Assembly: GCA_026713245.1 (NCBI GenBank)
Contig: JAPOOU010000240.1
Span: 1-61,042 of the forward strand
Direction of reading: 5' to 3'
Origin: Chloroflexota bacterium
GTDB taxonomy: Bacteria > Chloroflexota > Anaerolineae > Aggregatilineales > Phototrophicaceae
Length of the DNA: 61,042 nt
The position numbers and the translations under genes are program-made. The stretch's first letter is position 1, and each line of letters starts with the position of its first letter. The notes under the pieces were generated by a model that worked only from the letters and a program-made list of their open reading frames with translations, was not told the DNA's origin and did not search any database. This document shows, one piece after another, positions 7,184 to 15,484 of this stretch.

Positions 7184-7786
7184 CTATTCGTAGTCTTCTT
7201 TTCCATCGGCCCAATAGGATTCCAGCGACAGACCCAAACCGTCCGCGATTCGATTGACATAAGCGTAATAGGCCACCACTTGCGCGATATCCAGAACCGC
7301 CCTGTCGCCGAAGCCAAGCTCTCGCAAGGCGATGACATCGTTCTCGGTCATTTCCCAGGGTCTGCGCGTCAATTTGGCCGCGTAATCCAGCATTTGTCGG
7401 TCAGCCGCAGTCAAATCCGCTTGTCGATAATCAAGCTCAATCTGCGCTGTCCAATCTTTATCCCCGGTCAACTGACGGAGATTCCTGGCGTGGTGAAGCA
7501 GTCAATATTCGCAGCGGTTGATGGCGGACACGACCACGCCGATCATTTCGCGCTGGATTCGGCTCAGAGGCGAATCGCCGTGCATCAAGGTCTTGTACAG
7601 ATGCAAATGGTCAAGCAATGACGCCGGATTCAAGCTGTGGATCTGCATGATGTGATCGACATTTCCGGAAGCCGGATCGGCGCTGCGACGGTAGGCGCGC
7701 TTCAATTCCCCGCCGGCGCGCTCTTGAGAAATGGTTTCGATCCAGGCAATGGTTCTTCGTGACATATCAGTTTTCGATTCCTTCAT
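7184..7786 (-). CDS. AhpD-like peroxidase-related selenoprotein (Cys-x-x-Sec)
   Basis: The frame begins at ATG 7786, meets TGA at 7502-7504 and continues in the same phase to a stop at 7184, giving 200 residues with position 95 as TGA. The context is SAINRCEY-U-LLHHARNLR. In Cys members of the peroxidase-related / carboxymuconolactone decarboxylase-like family the same place is CxxC followed by His, so TGA replaces the second, peroxidatic-type Cys. Both halves are typical of the family (REMIGVVVSAIN before; DRAVLDIAQVVAYYAYVNR after). A SECIS-like hairpin lies downstream of the TGA. Likely role: alkylhydroperoxidase or thiol oxidoreductase with selenium catalysis. It is on the same strand as the UGSC operon but 0.9 kb away with a small gene between. 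Confidence 0.88.
7460..7482 (-). promoter_or_regulatory. Candidate bacterial SECIS hairpin of the AhpD-like gene
   Basis: On the minus strand ATCTCCGTC pairs with GACCGGGGAT around an AGTT loop, nine pairs (one G-U) with a single bulged C. The loop starts about 28 bases after the TGA and has G as its second base, inside the distance and loop rules described for bacterial SECIS. Confidence 0.6.
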
Positions 7787-7804
7787 CGCGCCTTTGGCGA
7801 GAGC

Positions 7805-8626
7805 TCAAGCATCGACAAACAATGCAACATCCAGCTTCCAGGCCAAATACATAGCATGAAAAAACGAGATGATTTCGCGAATGCCTTCGTGTCCTGTCGC
7901 GGCCGCGTCCATTTCAAAGGAAAATCCTGCGCGTATTGCCCGGTCAAATGACGAAATCTCCTGGATTTCCGAGGCTTCCAGGTCGCGTTCAATCGCGGCG
8001 AAGAACAACAGGAGTATGCCGGCATGATTTGGTATGATGCGATCGCCAACGCCAAAAATCATTTCAAGCGCCTGATCGCCCGAGACACGAAGTTCGCCCA
8101 AACGCCGCCGCGGCGCTTCCGGCGACATGAAGTAAATGCGCTCGTCAGCTTGGTTTTGATTGTCGAGTTCCCGCAATGCCCGTACCGATGAACCGTCGTA
8201 GCCGAGCCGTTGAATGCCCTGTTTCAACAGCAGCCAAACCAGTGGCTCGTCCGGTACTGGCAGTCGGTCCAGCAACCAGGCTTCCGCTCCCGCGCTGATG
8301 GGATACTGGACAAAGCCCATACATCCAAAAGGCGACCCGCTTCGATTCGCGGGACAAGCAGAGCAGTGATGGGCATGCGCGTCCAAGACCGCGGCGTGAT
8401 CCAGTAAATCCTGCACAACGATAAGTTGTTTACCCGCACGTTCGTCCGGCGCGCTGCGGCTGAATTCAAAGCCCATTTCGGATGGCGGACGCTCGTCGCC
8501 AGCTTCACGAAACCACTGGATGACGGTTTCGGCGCGTTGCTTTTCCTTGATACGCTCCAGAATGCCTTCAGGAGTCAGGTGGCGTTTGGGAAGGCAATCG
8601 TATTCAATGATGAAATCAATAGCCAC
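7805..8626 (-). CDS. Unrecognised protein with a Cys cluster, 273 residues
   Basis: The start is taken as GTG at 8626 because GAGAGG lies eight bases upstream; a TTG at 8644 would overlap that site. The protein has a conserved-looking cluster HHCSACP...GCMGF with Cys88, Cys91 and Cys102, preceded by HAH. Such a pattern could bind a metal or a cluster, but I do not recognise the family. There is no signal peptide or membrane segment. It ends 18 bases before the start side of the AhpD-like selenoprotein gene and points the same way, so both may be co-transcribed; if so this protein may share its redox context. Confidence 0.75.
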   Translation of the reverse strand: MAIDFIIEYDCLPKRHLTPEGILERIKEKQRAETVIQWFREAGDERPPSEMGFEFSRSAPDERAGKQLIVVQDLLDHAAVLDAHAHHCSACPANRSGSPFGCMGFVQYPISAGAEAWLLDRLPVPDEPLVWLLLKQGIQRLGYDGSSVRALRELDNQNQADERIYFMSPEAPRRRLGELRVSGDQALEMIFGVGDRIIPNHAGILLLFFAAIERDLEASEIQEISSFDRAIRAGFSFEMDAAATGHEGIREIISFFHAMYLAWKLDVALFVDA

Positions 8627-8689
8627 GAAAGTGACCTCTCTCAAATGCGTCGGGAGTATAACATGCCGCCCGCAGCCAAGGGTTTGTCC

Positions 8690-9532
8690 TTATCGATTCG
8701 ATGACCAGCGACCATAGCGATGCAAGGCGAGCAAGACGTTGATAGTCGTCATCGGCCACCATTGCCGCAAGTTATGTTGATCGACCCAAGAGCCGTCGTC
8801 GGCCTGGGCTCCTTCAAGAACATCAAGGTATTTTACCAGCAAATCGGCGGGCAACGCTTTTGCGATTATCGAGTCGGGCGTCGGCGCGAAGGCGAACAAG
8901 GAATCGTACTGGCTTTCCGGCGCTTTCTGCGCGCAATCAATGACGTTGTCTATCGTCGCGGCGCGATACAGTTCCAGGTCGGGAAATTCATCAATTGCGA
9001 AAAAGAAATCGACAGCATGGTAGGCCATGAAGAGCCATTCGTTGGCTCGGACGCTTTCGAGCGTATGCATCTCCGCGACCCAGCGTTTCGTTTTTTGCAC
9101 CAGCGACGGTTCGGCGCAATTGAAGCGTATCAAGTTTGCGACAATGCTATCGGGCATCGTTTGGCCGCCATCTTCCCGCCACCAGGGCGCAAGCGGAAAA
9201 TGCCGCGTCTCGGGTGGATTGCGCAGATTGCCAGCCGCGTCCATCTGGCTCTCAACCCAGTCGGAAACACCGTCGAGGATAGCGCCAGGCTCGATGCCCG
9301 TGTGTTTCATTACACCGAGCAGATACTCCAGCGCCAGCGGATTCGATTGCGGCGCCTTGAGATCATGTTCGAAGCCGTGACCAAAACCGCCGTCAGGATT
9401 CTTGTAACACATGATGACGGCCTGTACACGCTCGCAGCTGCCGCCGGCAAATAGATAGTCGAACAAGGCGCGTTCAAACAGGCTGCCGTGCTGATGGACG
9501 AAATCGCTCGCCTTCCCAAGATCTATGGACAT
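8690..9532 (-). CDS. Prenyltransferase / squalene cyclase-like alpha-alpha toroid protein
   Basis: 280 residues from ATG 9532, with GGGAG eight bases upstream. It contains QW-like repeats of the terpene cyclase fold: CYKNPDGGFGHGFEHDL near the N-terminus and GAQADDGSWVDQHNLRQWW near the C-terminus. The DxDD or DxxDE motifs of true squalene/terpene cyclases are not seen, so the substrate is open. Many bacterial relatives are annotated only as prenyltransferase-like. The gene follows the glycosyltransferase on the same strand and precedes the Cys-cluster gene, a loose minus-strand cluster. Confidence 0.75.
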   Translation of the reverse strand: MSIDLGKASDFVHQHGSLFERALFDYLFAGGSCERVQAVIMCYKNPDGGFGHGFEHDLKAPQSNPLALEYLLGVMKHTGIEPGAILDGVSDWVESQMDAAGNLRNPPETRHFPLAPWWREDGGQTMPDSIVANLIRFNCAEPSLVQKTKRWVAEMHTLESVRANEWLFMAYHAVDFFFAIDEFPDLELYRAATIDNVIDCAQKAPESQYDSLFAFAPTPDSIIAKALPADLLVKYLDVLEGAQADDGSWVDQHNLRQWWPMTTINVLLALHRYGRWSSNR

Positions 9533-9569
9533 TATTGATTCTCCCGGTTGGATGATGAAGTCAGCTGGC

Positions 9570-10745
9570 TCACATGTATTGGCGGATAATGGCGAGCAAT
9601 TCGCGCGCGCGATGACGGAAGGTGTGCTGCTTCAGGACGCGCTCGCGGGCGGCGCGGCCGATAGACTCCCGCGCGCTGTCATGACTGAGCAAGAATCGAT
9701 AGCGTTCGATCGCCTCCTCGCCGGAGCTAACAATAATAATCTCTTTCTCCGGCTCGAACCAGGTCTCCAAGCCCAGGTACGGGTTCGCGACGACGCATGC
9801 GCTCATCGCAGCCAGCTCGAAGGGGCGCGATGACGACGAGCCATATACGCTTGCATGGGCGTCGCGCGTGATGCAAAGGTTGAGCTTGCTGCGGGATACG
9901 TATTCGCGCAGCTTGCTAAAACTTAGGTACGGCAATTCTTCGCAATCGCCGATATCGCCCAGGTTGTTGCCACGCACAGCAAACCTGGCGTCGGTCAGCT
10001 GACGCGAGGGCGCGCTTAGCATCTGGTCGATCCAACCCGAGCGATATTCGCGACCGTGTCCATAAAAGAGCACATCAATATCTTGCAATGAGACCGGCGC
10101 CGGGCTGAATACTTCGGGATCAGCGCCGTACCAGAGCGTATGTACCGCTTCGACGCCGAGCTGCCTCAAGAGCGCCTCTCCGCCAGTACTGTTGCTTATA
10201 AAGGCCGTATATTCCTTCAGATCCGCTCCCTGGTAGATGCGGAAGCCGGACGCGAATCCCTGCATATTCGGCAAGCTGGCCGGCACATCGCCATCAAAGT
10301 AAAATACCGGCAGGTCATACTTCGCCGAGAGATATCCAGGCAGGCCCGCCAGGTGATTGAGCGGTACCGTTAGAAATAGCAAGGCGTCGATATCGGGATT
10401 GCGCTTAAGAATCTTTTCCAGATGCCGACGCCAAACCGGCGCAATGAATGCGCGCGCCGCAAGGCGTACGGCTCTATCCGACAGCGATTCACGGACCGCC
10501 TCGCCCGGATTCGCCTGCTTCCAGCGCCGGACGAAGCCGCGCAAGGAACGAAATGCATCCCCTTGCCAGCGGGCGGGATTGTCTTCGCACCGCCACCACA
10601 AACTATCGACCGGCATGCCCTGGTACGGCGCAGCGATGATGTCTACGCCAAGTTCGTACAAGCTCTTTAGCAACTGCCACCAAGCGGGAGTAGCGCTATA
10701 TGGCTGGGCGAGATCCAGCGACGAAACGACGACCAACAGCTTCAC
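9570..10745 (-). CDS. CgeB-like glycosyltransferase (GT4-type)
   Basis: 391 residues from GTG 10745, chosen because AGGTGG lies seven bases upstream; in-frame codons further up add a poor, unconserved stretch. The N-terminal half carries a Rossmann-like start (VKLLVVVSSLD). The C-terminal half has RPFELAAMSACVVANPYLGLE followed by EEAIERYRFLLSHD and RAARERVLKQHTF, the signature region of CgeB-like glycosyltransferases, which transfer a sugar from a nucleotide donor. The acceptor is unknown; a surface glycan is plausible. Cytoplasmic, no signal peptide. Confidence 0.85.
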   Translation of the reverse strand: MKLLVVVSSLDLAQPYSATPAWWQLLKSLYELGVDIIAAPYQGMPVDSLWWRCEDNPARWQGDAFRSLRGFVRRWKQANPGEAVRESLSDRAVRLAARAFIAPVWRRHLEKILKRNPDIDALLFLTVPLNHLAGLPGYLSAKYDLPVFYFDGDVPASLPNMQGFASGFRIYQGADLKEYTAFISNSTGGEALLRQLGVEAVHTLWYGADPEVFSPAPVSLQDIDVLFYGHGREYRSGWIDQMLSAPSRQLTDARFAVRGNNLGDIGDCEELPYLSFSKLREYVSRSKLNLCITRDAHASVYGSSSSRPFELAAMSACVVANPYLGLETWFEPEKEIIIVSSGEEAIERYRFLLSHDSARESIGRAARERVLKQHTFRHRARELLAIIRQYM

Positions 10746-11155
10746 GATTTTTCCCACCTTGAACTGTACTTCAGTCGGTCTAGCCAGATTGCTGTGGCAG
10801 CCATTGTACATCAGGCGCTCAGAGGCAGCGAATTGGCCCCCAAGGCTCCTAATAATGGATGCGCTGTCGCGCTCCGCCGAGCAACGCGGTTCGCATGGAT
10901 GCAGATGTTTATGCAAAGCAATTGAAGCAACCGGATGATGCTCATAACATTTATGCGTTGTTCGCAGTAGTGGCTGTCCGCGTCTGAATTCAAGAAACTT
11001 TTCAGGTGGAAATCGACATCGAGAGCCACGATCGTATTATTAGCGCCGACTAATTAATTTGGAAATGCAAATATACAAGGATGTAATCCTTGAGTATAAT
11101 CAATTCTAGCGTGTCTTTTACGCGATAGTGTCCATTTGTAAGGAGATTCCACGAT
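10746..11155. other. Intergenic region between divergent genes
   Basis: No gene supported. On the minus side TACAAT (10803-10808) may serve the glycosyltransferase. Around 10855-10900 there are words resembling a decayed piece of the R1 repeat, too weak to call. The right end holds the promoter and palindrome of the first binding-protein gene. Confidence 0.6.
11072..11100 (+). promoter_or_regulatory. Promoter with overlapping palindromic operator before the first binding-protein gene
   Basis: TATACA (11072-11077, four of six to TTGACA), 17-base spacer, TATAAT (11095-11100). A perfect inverted repeat CAAGGAT-GTA-ATCCTTG (11076-11092) fills the spacer, where a bound regulator would block RNA polymerase. 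Start of translation is at 11156. Confidence 0.55.
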
Positions 11156-12424
11156 ATGAAGCGCTTGTTTCTCGTATTCACACTATTTGGTCTCCTCGTC
11201 ACATTCGGTGCTCCCGCGCTTGCGGACGCGCACTGCATGGACGAACTCGGCTGCGTTGAAGTTGGACCCGACGAGCCGATTGTTATCGGCGCTATGCTTT
11301 CGGTTTCCGGCGCTACTTCCTTTTATGGCGAAGACTCGCGGGGCGGCGTCGAATTGGCGATTCTCGGCCGAGACGGAATGCTGCTAGGCCGTGATATTGA
11401 ATTTGTTGTTGAAGACAGTCTGTGCTCGGCCGAGGGTGGTCAAGCCGCAGCGCAGCGCATGGCCGCCGACGAAACCATCGTTGGTATCATCGGAACGACA
11501 TGCTCGGGCGCGGCACAAGGCGCGCTGCCTATTATCAGCGAAGCCGGCATGCTCATGATTTCGCCGTCGAACACTTCGCCAAGCCTGACCAATGACGACC
11601 GCGATGCGGGCGGCACTTACTTGCCGGGATACTTCCGCACGGCGCACAATGATCTGTTCCAGGGCGCCCTGGGGGCGCGCTTCGCCGTGGAAGTGCTCAA
11701 AGTTGGTTCCTTGGCGACGATCCATGATGGCGATCCTTATACCGAAGGCCTGGCGGTGGTCATGGCAAACACCTTTGGCGGATTGAACGGCGAAGTGGTC
11801 TTCCAGGGCGCTGTTAGCAAGGGCGATACCGACATGTCAGCCATTTTGACCGAGATCGCGGCCAGCGGTCCCGACATCGTATATTTCCCGGTATTTGTTC
11901 CGGAGTCGGAATTCATTGCCTCGCAACTGGTAAACACACCGGGGCTGGAAGACGCCCTCATGATGACCGCGGACGGCAGCTTCTCCGCGACCTTCGCCCA
12001 GAACACAGGCGATGCTGCGGTTGGCATCTACATGACCGGACCACATGTCTCCGGCGACGCCTATGATGCATTCCTGGAGACATGGAGAGAGGAAATTGAT
12101 GAGGCGGGTCCTCCCAGCGGGTTCCACGCTCATGCTTATGACGGCGCGAATCTGCTGATGGACGCGGTGGAAGCGGTCGCCGAAGAAATGGACGACGGCA
12201 CGCTCGTCATCGGCCGTCAGGCGCTGCGCGACGCGCTTTCCTCCGTCGAGGCTTACGACGGTTTGACCGGTTCGCTCACTTGCCAGGCTGCGTCGCCATA
12301 CGCCGGCGACTGCGCCACTGGCGATGCCTTGGCAGTCTTTTCAATAACGGCGGATGAGGTCTCTGAGGGCAACTGGCCGCCGCCGATCGTCTGGACGCCT
12401 TCAATGGCATCCGAGGGCTATTGA
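11156..12424 (+). CDS. livK: Branched-chain amino acid-type ABC transporter substrate-binding protein (copy 1)
   Basis: 422 residues starting at ATG 11156 with AAGGAG ten bases upstream. Signal peptide of about 24 residues ending in APALADA. The mature protein has the type I periplasmic binding (LivK) pattern: IVIGAMLSVSGATSFYGED, GGVELAI, then IIGTTCSGAAQGALPIISEAG and SPSNTSPSLT. It binds an amino acid or similar polar compound outside the cell for the LivHMGF system encoded downstream. A second, very similar gene follows after a terminator. There is no clear lipobox, although a Cys (AHCMDELGC) lies just after the signal cleavage region in both copies. The ligand cannot be read from sequence. 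Confidence 0.92.
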   Translation: MKRLFLVFTLFGLLVTFGAPALADAHCMDELGCVEVGPDEPIVIGAMLSVSGATSFYGEDSRGGVELAILGRDGMLLGRDIEFVVEDSLCSAEGGQAAAQRMAADETIVGIIGTTCSGAAQGALPIISEAGMLMISPSNTSPSLTNDDRDAGGTYLPGYFRTAHNDLFQGALGARFAVEVLKVGSLATIHDGDPYTEGLAVVMANTFGGLNGEVVFQGAVSKGDTDMSAILTEIAASGPDIVYFPVFVPESEFIASQLVNTPGLEDALMMTADGSFSATFAQNTGDAAVGIYMTGPHVSGDAYDAFLETWREEIDEAGPPSGFHAHAYDGANLLMDAVEAVAEEMDDGTLVIGRQALRDALSSVEAYDGLTGSLTCQAASPYAGDCATGDALAVFSITADEVSEGNWPPPIVWTPSMASEGY

Positions 12425-12450
12425 TAGTCGGCTGAACTTTGAAAGATCGC

Positions 12451-12505
12451 GTTAGCTAGAAAAACAAGCCAGAGGGCCGGATCTCTCTGGCTTGTTTTGG
12501 CTAAC
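12451..12505 (+). terminator. Strong intrinsic terminator between the two binding-protein genes
   Basis: AAAACAAGCCAGAG (12461-12474) pairs perfectly with CTCTGGCTTGTTTT (12485-12498), and the flanking GTTAGC/GCTAAC (12451-12456, 12500-12505) extends the stem. The A-rich and T-rich arms make it potentially bidirectional. It separates copy 1 from copy 2 transcriptionally. Confidence 0.75.
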
Positions 12506-12626
12506 GCGCGCCTGCAGTTTCAATGGCGCAGGTCGCTCATCCGGCTTATCGTAGTTCTTATCTCACGTGGCGACTCTCGGATTGACCGGGGGAATCGCAA
12601 CAATTCTGACGAGGTGAATGACAGTA

Positions 12627-13889
12627 ATGAAAAAAACGGTCGCGTCTTTGGTCTTGCTCAGCTTGTTAAGCGTTCTGTTGAATCCTGTATCAGCTGAAGA
12701 TGCTTGTATGGATGATTTGGGATGCGTAATTGTCGCTGAGGATGAACCGATTGCCATTGGCGCCATGCTCGTCCTTTCGGGCGCGGTCACATACCTGGGC
12801 GATGACTCGCTCGGCGGGGTCGAACTCGCGATCATGGACCGCGACGGCGAGTTGATGGGACGCGAGATCGAGTTGGTGGTAGAGGACAGCCTGTGTTCGG
12901 CGGAAGGCGGGCAGGCTGCGGCCCAGCGTTTGTCGGCGGATCCAACGATTGTCGGCGCTATCGGCACGAATTGCTCCAGCGCGGCGCAAGGCGCCATGCC
13001 GATAATCAGCGACGCCGGCCTGGTGATGATTGCGCCGTCGAATACGTCGCCAAGCCTGACAAACGAAGATGTCGCAAGCGGCGGCTCTCACTTGCCGGGC
13101 TACTTCCGCACCAGCCACAATGGCCTTGTCGAGGGCATGCGCAACGCGGAATTCGCGATACAGGTCCTTGGATCCAGCACATTGGCGACTGTGCATGACG
13201 GCGATCCGTATACCGAAGGGCTCGCCCGCGTCGTGGCCGATACGTTTGCGGTTCTGGGCGGCGAAGTTGTCTTCGAGGGCGCTGTCAACAAGGGCGATAC
13301 CGATATGGCGTCGATCCTGACTGAAATCGCCGTTTACCAGCCGGATATCGCCTATGTGCCCTTGTTTGAGCCTGAAGTCAATTTCTTCGCGGCCCAGATG
13401 CAACACATCGCCGGGCTGGAAGATACGGTCATCATTGGCGGCGGCGCCAGCTTTGTGGCGGGATTCCCCGAAAACACCGGTGAAGCGGCTATCGGAGTCT
13501 TCGTTTCCGGACCGATGGTGACCGGGGACGGCTATGAGCAATTGCTCGTCCGCTGGGAAGAAGAATACGGGAGCAGCCCGCCAAGCGGCTATCATGCCCA
13601 CGCCTACGATGCCACAAATCTGCTTCTCAATGCCGTTGAGTCTGTGGCGGTGGCCAGCGAAGACGGCAGCCTGGTCATTGGCAGGCAAGCCATTCGCGAT
13701 GCAATCGCCGCCACGGAGAATTACCCGGGCTTGACCGGCAGCCTGACCTGTCGGGAAGAGTCTCCATTTGCCGGTGATTGCGCGCCGGGTACTGCATTGG
13801 CGATGTTTGAGATCACCGAGGCGGAGGTATACGACGACAATTGGCCACCGCCGGTATACTGGAGCTTTTCCGAACGCGCGTCTGAGTGA
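12627..13889 (+). CDS. livK: Branched-chain amino acid-type ABC transporter substrate-binding protein (copy 2)
   Basis: Close paralogue of the preceding gene, collinear over its whole length, sharing CMD-LGCV, DSLCSAEGGQAAAQR, SPSNTSPSLTN, LPGYFRT and HDGDPYTEGLA. The start is taken at ATG 12627 because GAGGTG lies ten bases before it and only one base before the ATG at 12618. Signal peptide MKKTVASLVLLSLLSVLLNP with cleavage near VSAED. Residues in the ligand region differ from copy 1 (for example SGAVTYLGDDS against SGATSFYGEDS), which may mean different substrates or affinities. It probably feeds the same permeases. Confidence 0.92.
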   Translation: MKKTVASLVLLSLLSVLLNPVSAEDACMDDLGCVIVAEDEPIAIGAMLVLSGAVTYLGDDSLGGVELAIMDRDGELMGREIELVVEDSLCSAEGGQAAAQRLSADPTIVGAIGTNCSSAAQGAMPIISDAGLVMIAPSNTSPSLTNEDVASGGSHLPGYFRTSHNGLVEGMRNAEFAIQVLGSSTLATVHDGDPYTEGLARVVADTFAVLGGEVVFEGAVNKGDTDMASILTEIAVYQPDIAYVPLFEPEVNFFAAQMQHIAGLEDTVIIGGGASFVAGFPENTGEAAIGVFVSGPMVTGDGYEQLLVRWEEEYGSSPPSGYHAHAYDATNLLLNAVESVAVASEDGSLVIGRQAIRDAIAATENYPGLTGSLTCREESPFAGDCAPGTALAMFEITEAEVYDDNWPPPVYWSFSERASE

Positions 13890-13953
13890 CTTCGGGTAGT
13901 ATAGTATATTGAAGTCGGTTGAAATAAATAACAACAAACACCTGACAGCCGGT

Positions 13954-14040
13954 AGCCGCTCGGCGGCAGCGAAAAGGTCTGCCGCGCTCACGCAAAATCG
14001 TAAGCCTTCTCGTCGCATGAGCGACGCGGTTAACGCAAAC
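13954..14040 (+). repeat. R1 dispersed repeat, copy A
   Basis: Begins AGCCGCTCGGCGGCAGCG, then AAAAGGTCTGCCGCGCTCACGC and ends in the GTCGCATGAGCGAC hairpin plus GCGGTTAAC. Matches the copies at 21206, 26994, 30892, 31497, 31803 and 45961. Confidence 0.85.
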
Positions 14041-14160
14041 AGGGGCGATCGAAGGTCAGTGTCTACGCGGCCCGATGGATCGCCCGACGAGTAGAAACTA
14101 AATGAGTATCGGGCGACTCAGCGCTGCGCGTAGACACAGCAGGTCAGTCGCCCCTAGCAA
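14041..14160 (-). repeat. R3-type GGGCGAC / TAGACACTGACC repeats
   Basis: Contains GGTCAGTGTCTACGCG and GATGGATCGCCC, the reverse complement of the words at 2829-2873, followed by a second related unit with GGGCGACTCAGC and GTCGCCCCTA. Confidence 0.6.
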
Positions 14161-14232
14161 GTCCTTCGTATTTTGGGTTAAGGATCTTATGATCGAGTAC
14201 TGCCTTCGAAGTATTTCAACCGAAAAGGATAC
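14158..14232 (+). repeat. R4 repeat, copy 1
   Basis: TTTTGGGTTAAGGAT ... CGAAGTATTTCAACCGAAAAGGAT matches 53040-53102 (TTTTGGGTAAAGGAT ... CGAAGTATTTCAACCGGAAAGGAT), with similar spacing between the two blocks. Confidence 0.65.
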
Positions 14233-14269
14233 AATACACTACCTGATCTCTGACTGGTGGGCTATTTGA

Positions 14270-14283
14270 TACATCATGATGTA
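14270..14283. promoter_or_regulatory. 14-bp perfect palindrome upstream of livH
   Basis: TACATCATGATGTA, 115 bases before the livH start. A candidate binding site for a dimeric regulator of the permease operon; no promoter hexamers are convincing next to it. Confidence 0.4.
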
Positions 14284-14398
14284 AACTGGCTGTATCGGCA
14301 GTTTTCTGTTGTTGCCTACCCTGGTCAACAGGATGTAATTGCGCGACCGGCGGGGATTGCGTCGCTAGCCTGACCCCCTGGACCGATTAACGAAAGCG

Positions 14399-15472
14399 AT
14401 GATTCAAATGTTCAAATGGAGAACCGATGAATTCTCGTGGGTCGACTTCACCATTGATATCTTGCGCATTCTTATCGTGCTTGCGATTGTCGTCGGTTCC
14501 TGGAATACGCTATCCGAGGGTCGCATCTCATTCGCGCAATGGGTGAACCTGTTCATTGCGGGTCTTTCTCAAGGCAGCATTTATGCGCTGATAGCGCTGG
14601 GCTATACGCTAGTCTACGGCATCCTTCTGATGATCAACTTCGCGCACGGCGAAGTATTCATGGCCGGGGCCTTTTCTACCGTATTCCTGGCCGAGGCGCT
14701 CAATCGCACCGGCTTTCTGAATCAGTCGCCCGTGCTCGCGATCTTGCTAATGATATTGTTCGCGGGTTTGGTGTCGATGACCGTGGCGATATTGCTGGAA
14801 CGCATCGCCTACCGCCCCCTTCGCGGCAGCCCCCGTCTGGTGCCGCTCATCACCGCGATCGGCGCCTCCTTCTTTTTGCAATACACTTTTCGTGGTCTCT
14901 ACGGTTCGGGCTTCAAGGCATATCCACAGGTCAAAATCTTGCAGGGAGCGCTGCGAGTTGGTTCCATAAACATTCCTACGGTACAGATTTTCGTATTCGC
15001 TTCGGCGCTGGTCTTGATGTTCGGTTTGTATTGGCTGGTGGAACGGTCGCGTATCGGCAAGGCGATGCGCGCGGTCTCTGAAAACAAGGAAGTCGCCCGT
15101 CTCATGGGCATCGACATCGATTGGGTGATTCTGTTTACATTCGGCGTCGGCGGTTTTCTGGCGGGCTCGGCCGGTGTCATCAACGGCATGTTCAGGCCCC
15201 AGGGCGTCAATTTTTTCATGGGCTTCATCCCCGGCATCAAGGCTTTTACCGCGGCTGTCCTGGGCGGCATCGGCAATATCCCGGGCGCGATGCTGGGCGG
15301 CTTGTTCCTGGGCGTGATCGAAGCAATCGGTCCCAATCTAGTTCTGGCCGGGCTCGGCATTCCAGGCGCAAATCAACTGAAGGATGTGATTGCCTTTACC
15401 ATGCTGGTGCTGGTATTGATCTTCCGCCCGCAAGGCATTCTCGGCGAGCGCTTGTCCGAGAAGAAAGCATAG
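14399..15472 (+). CDS. livH: ABC transporter permease, LivH type
   Basis: 357 residues, longer than usual LivH (about 300) because of an N-terminal extension of ~50 residues with an extra hydrophobic segment (ILRILIVLAIVVGSW). The standard permease begins at FIAGLSQGSIYALIALGYTLVYGILLMINFAHGE, the LivH hallmark. Multiple membrane segments follow, with the EAA-like cytoplasmic loop around RAVSENKEVARLMGID. It forms the membrane channel with LivM for import of the ligand carried by the upstream binding proteins. The livM start follows 12 bases after the stop. Confidence 0.93.
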   Translation: MIQMFKWRTDEFSWVDFTIDILRILIVLAIVVGSWNTLSEGRISFAQWVNLFIAGLSQGSIYALIALGYTLVYGILLMINFAHGEVFMAGAFSTVFLAEALNRTGFLNQSPVLAILLMILFAGLVSMTVAILLERIAYRPLRGSPRLVPLITAIGASFFLQYTFRGLYGSGFKAYPQVKILQGALRVGSINIPTVQIFVFASALVLMFGLYWLVERSRIGKAMRAVSENKEVARLMGIDIDWVILFTFGVGGFLAGSAGVINGMFRPQGVNFFMGFIPGIKAFTAAVLGGIGNIPGAMLGGLFLGVIEAIGPNLVLAGLGIPGANQLKDVIAFTMLVLVLIFRPQGILGERLSEKKA

Positions 15473-15484
15473 GGGGCAGCGATC

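Larger units (their letters stand above)
13890..14398. other. Intergenic region with repeats and a palindrome before livH
   Basis: No gene supported. It contains an R1 repeat (13954-14040), R3-type words with two GGGCGAC-like hairpins (14041-14160), an R4 repeat (14158-14232) and a perfect palindrome (14270-14283). Confidence 0.7.

Noticed and set aside
7184..7786. Two separate AhpD-like fragments
   Set aside because: Same phase, the TGA sits at the active-site Cys column, and the downstream half keeps family residues.
10850..10925. Possible eighth, inverted R1 repeat
   Set aside because: Only a few words (AACCGCG-like, GCTCGGCGGAGCGCG) match; too decayed to call.
12690..14018. Long minus-strand open frame (over 400 codons) opposite the second binding protein
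   Set aside because: It is the shadow of a strongly supported plus-strand gene; no family features, and it runs through an R1 repeat.
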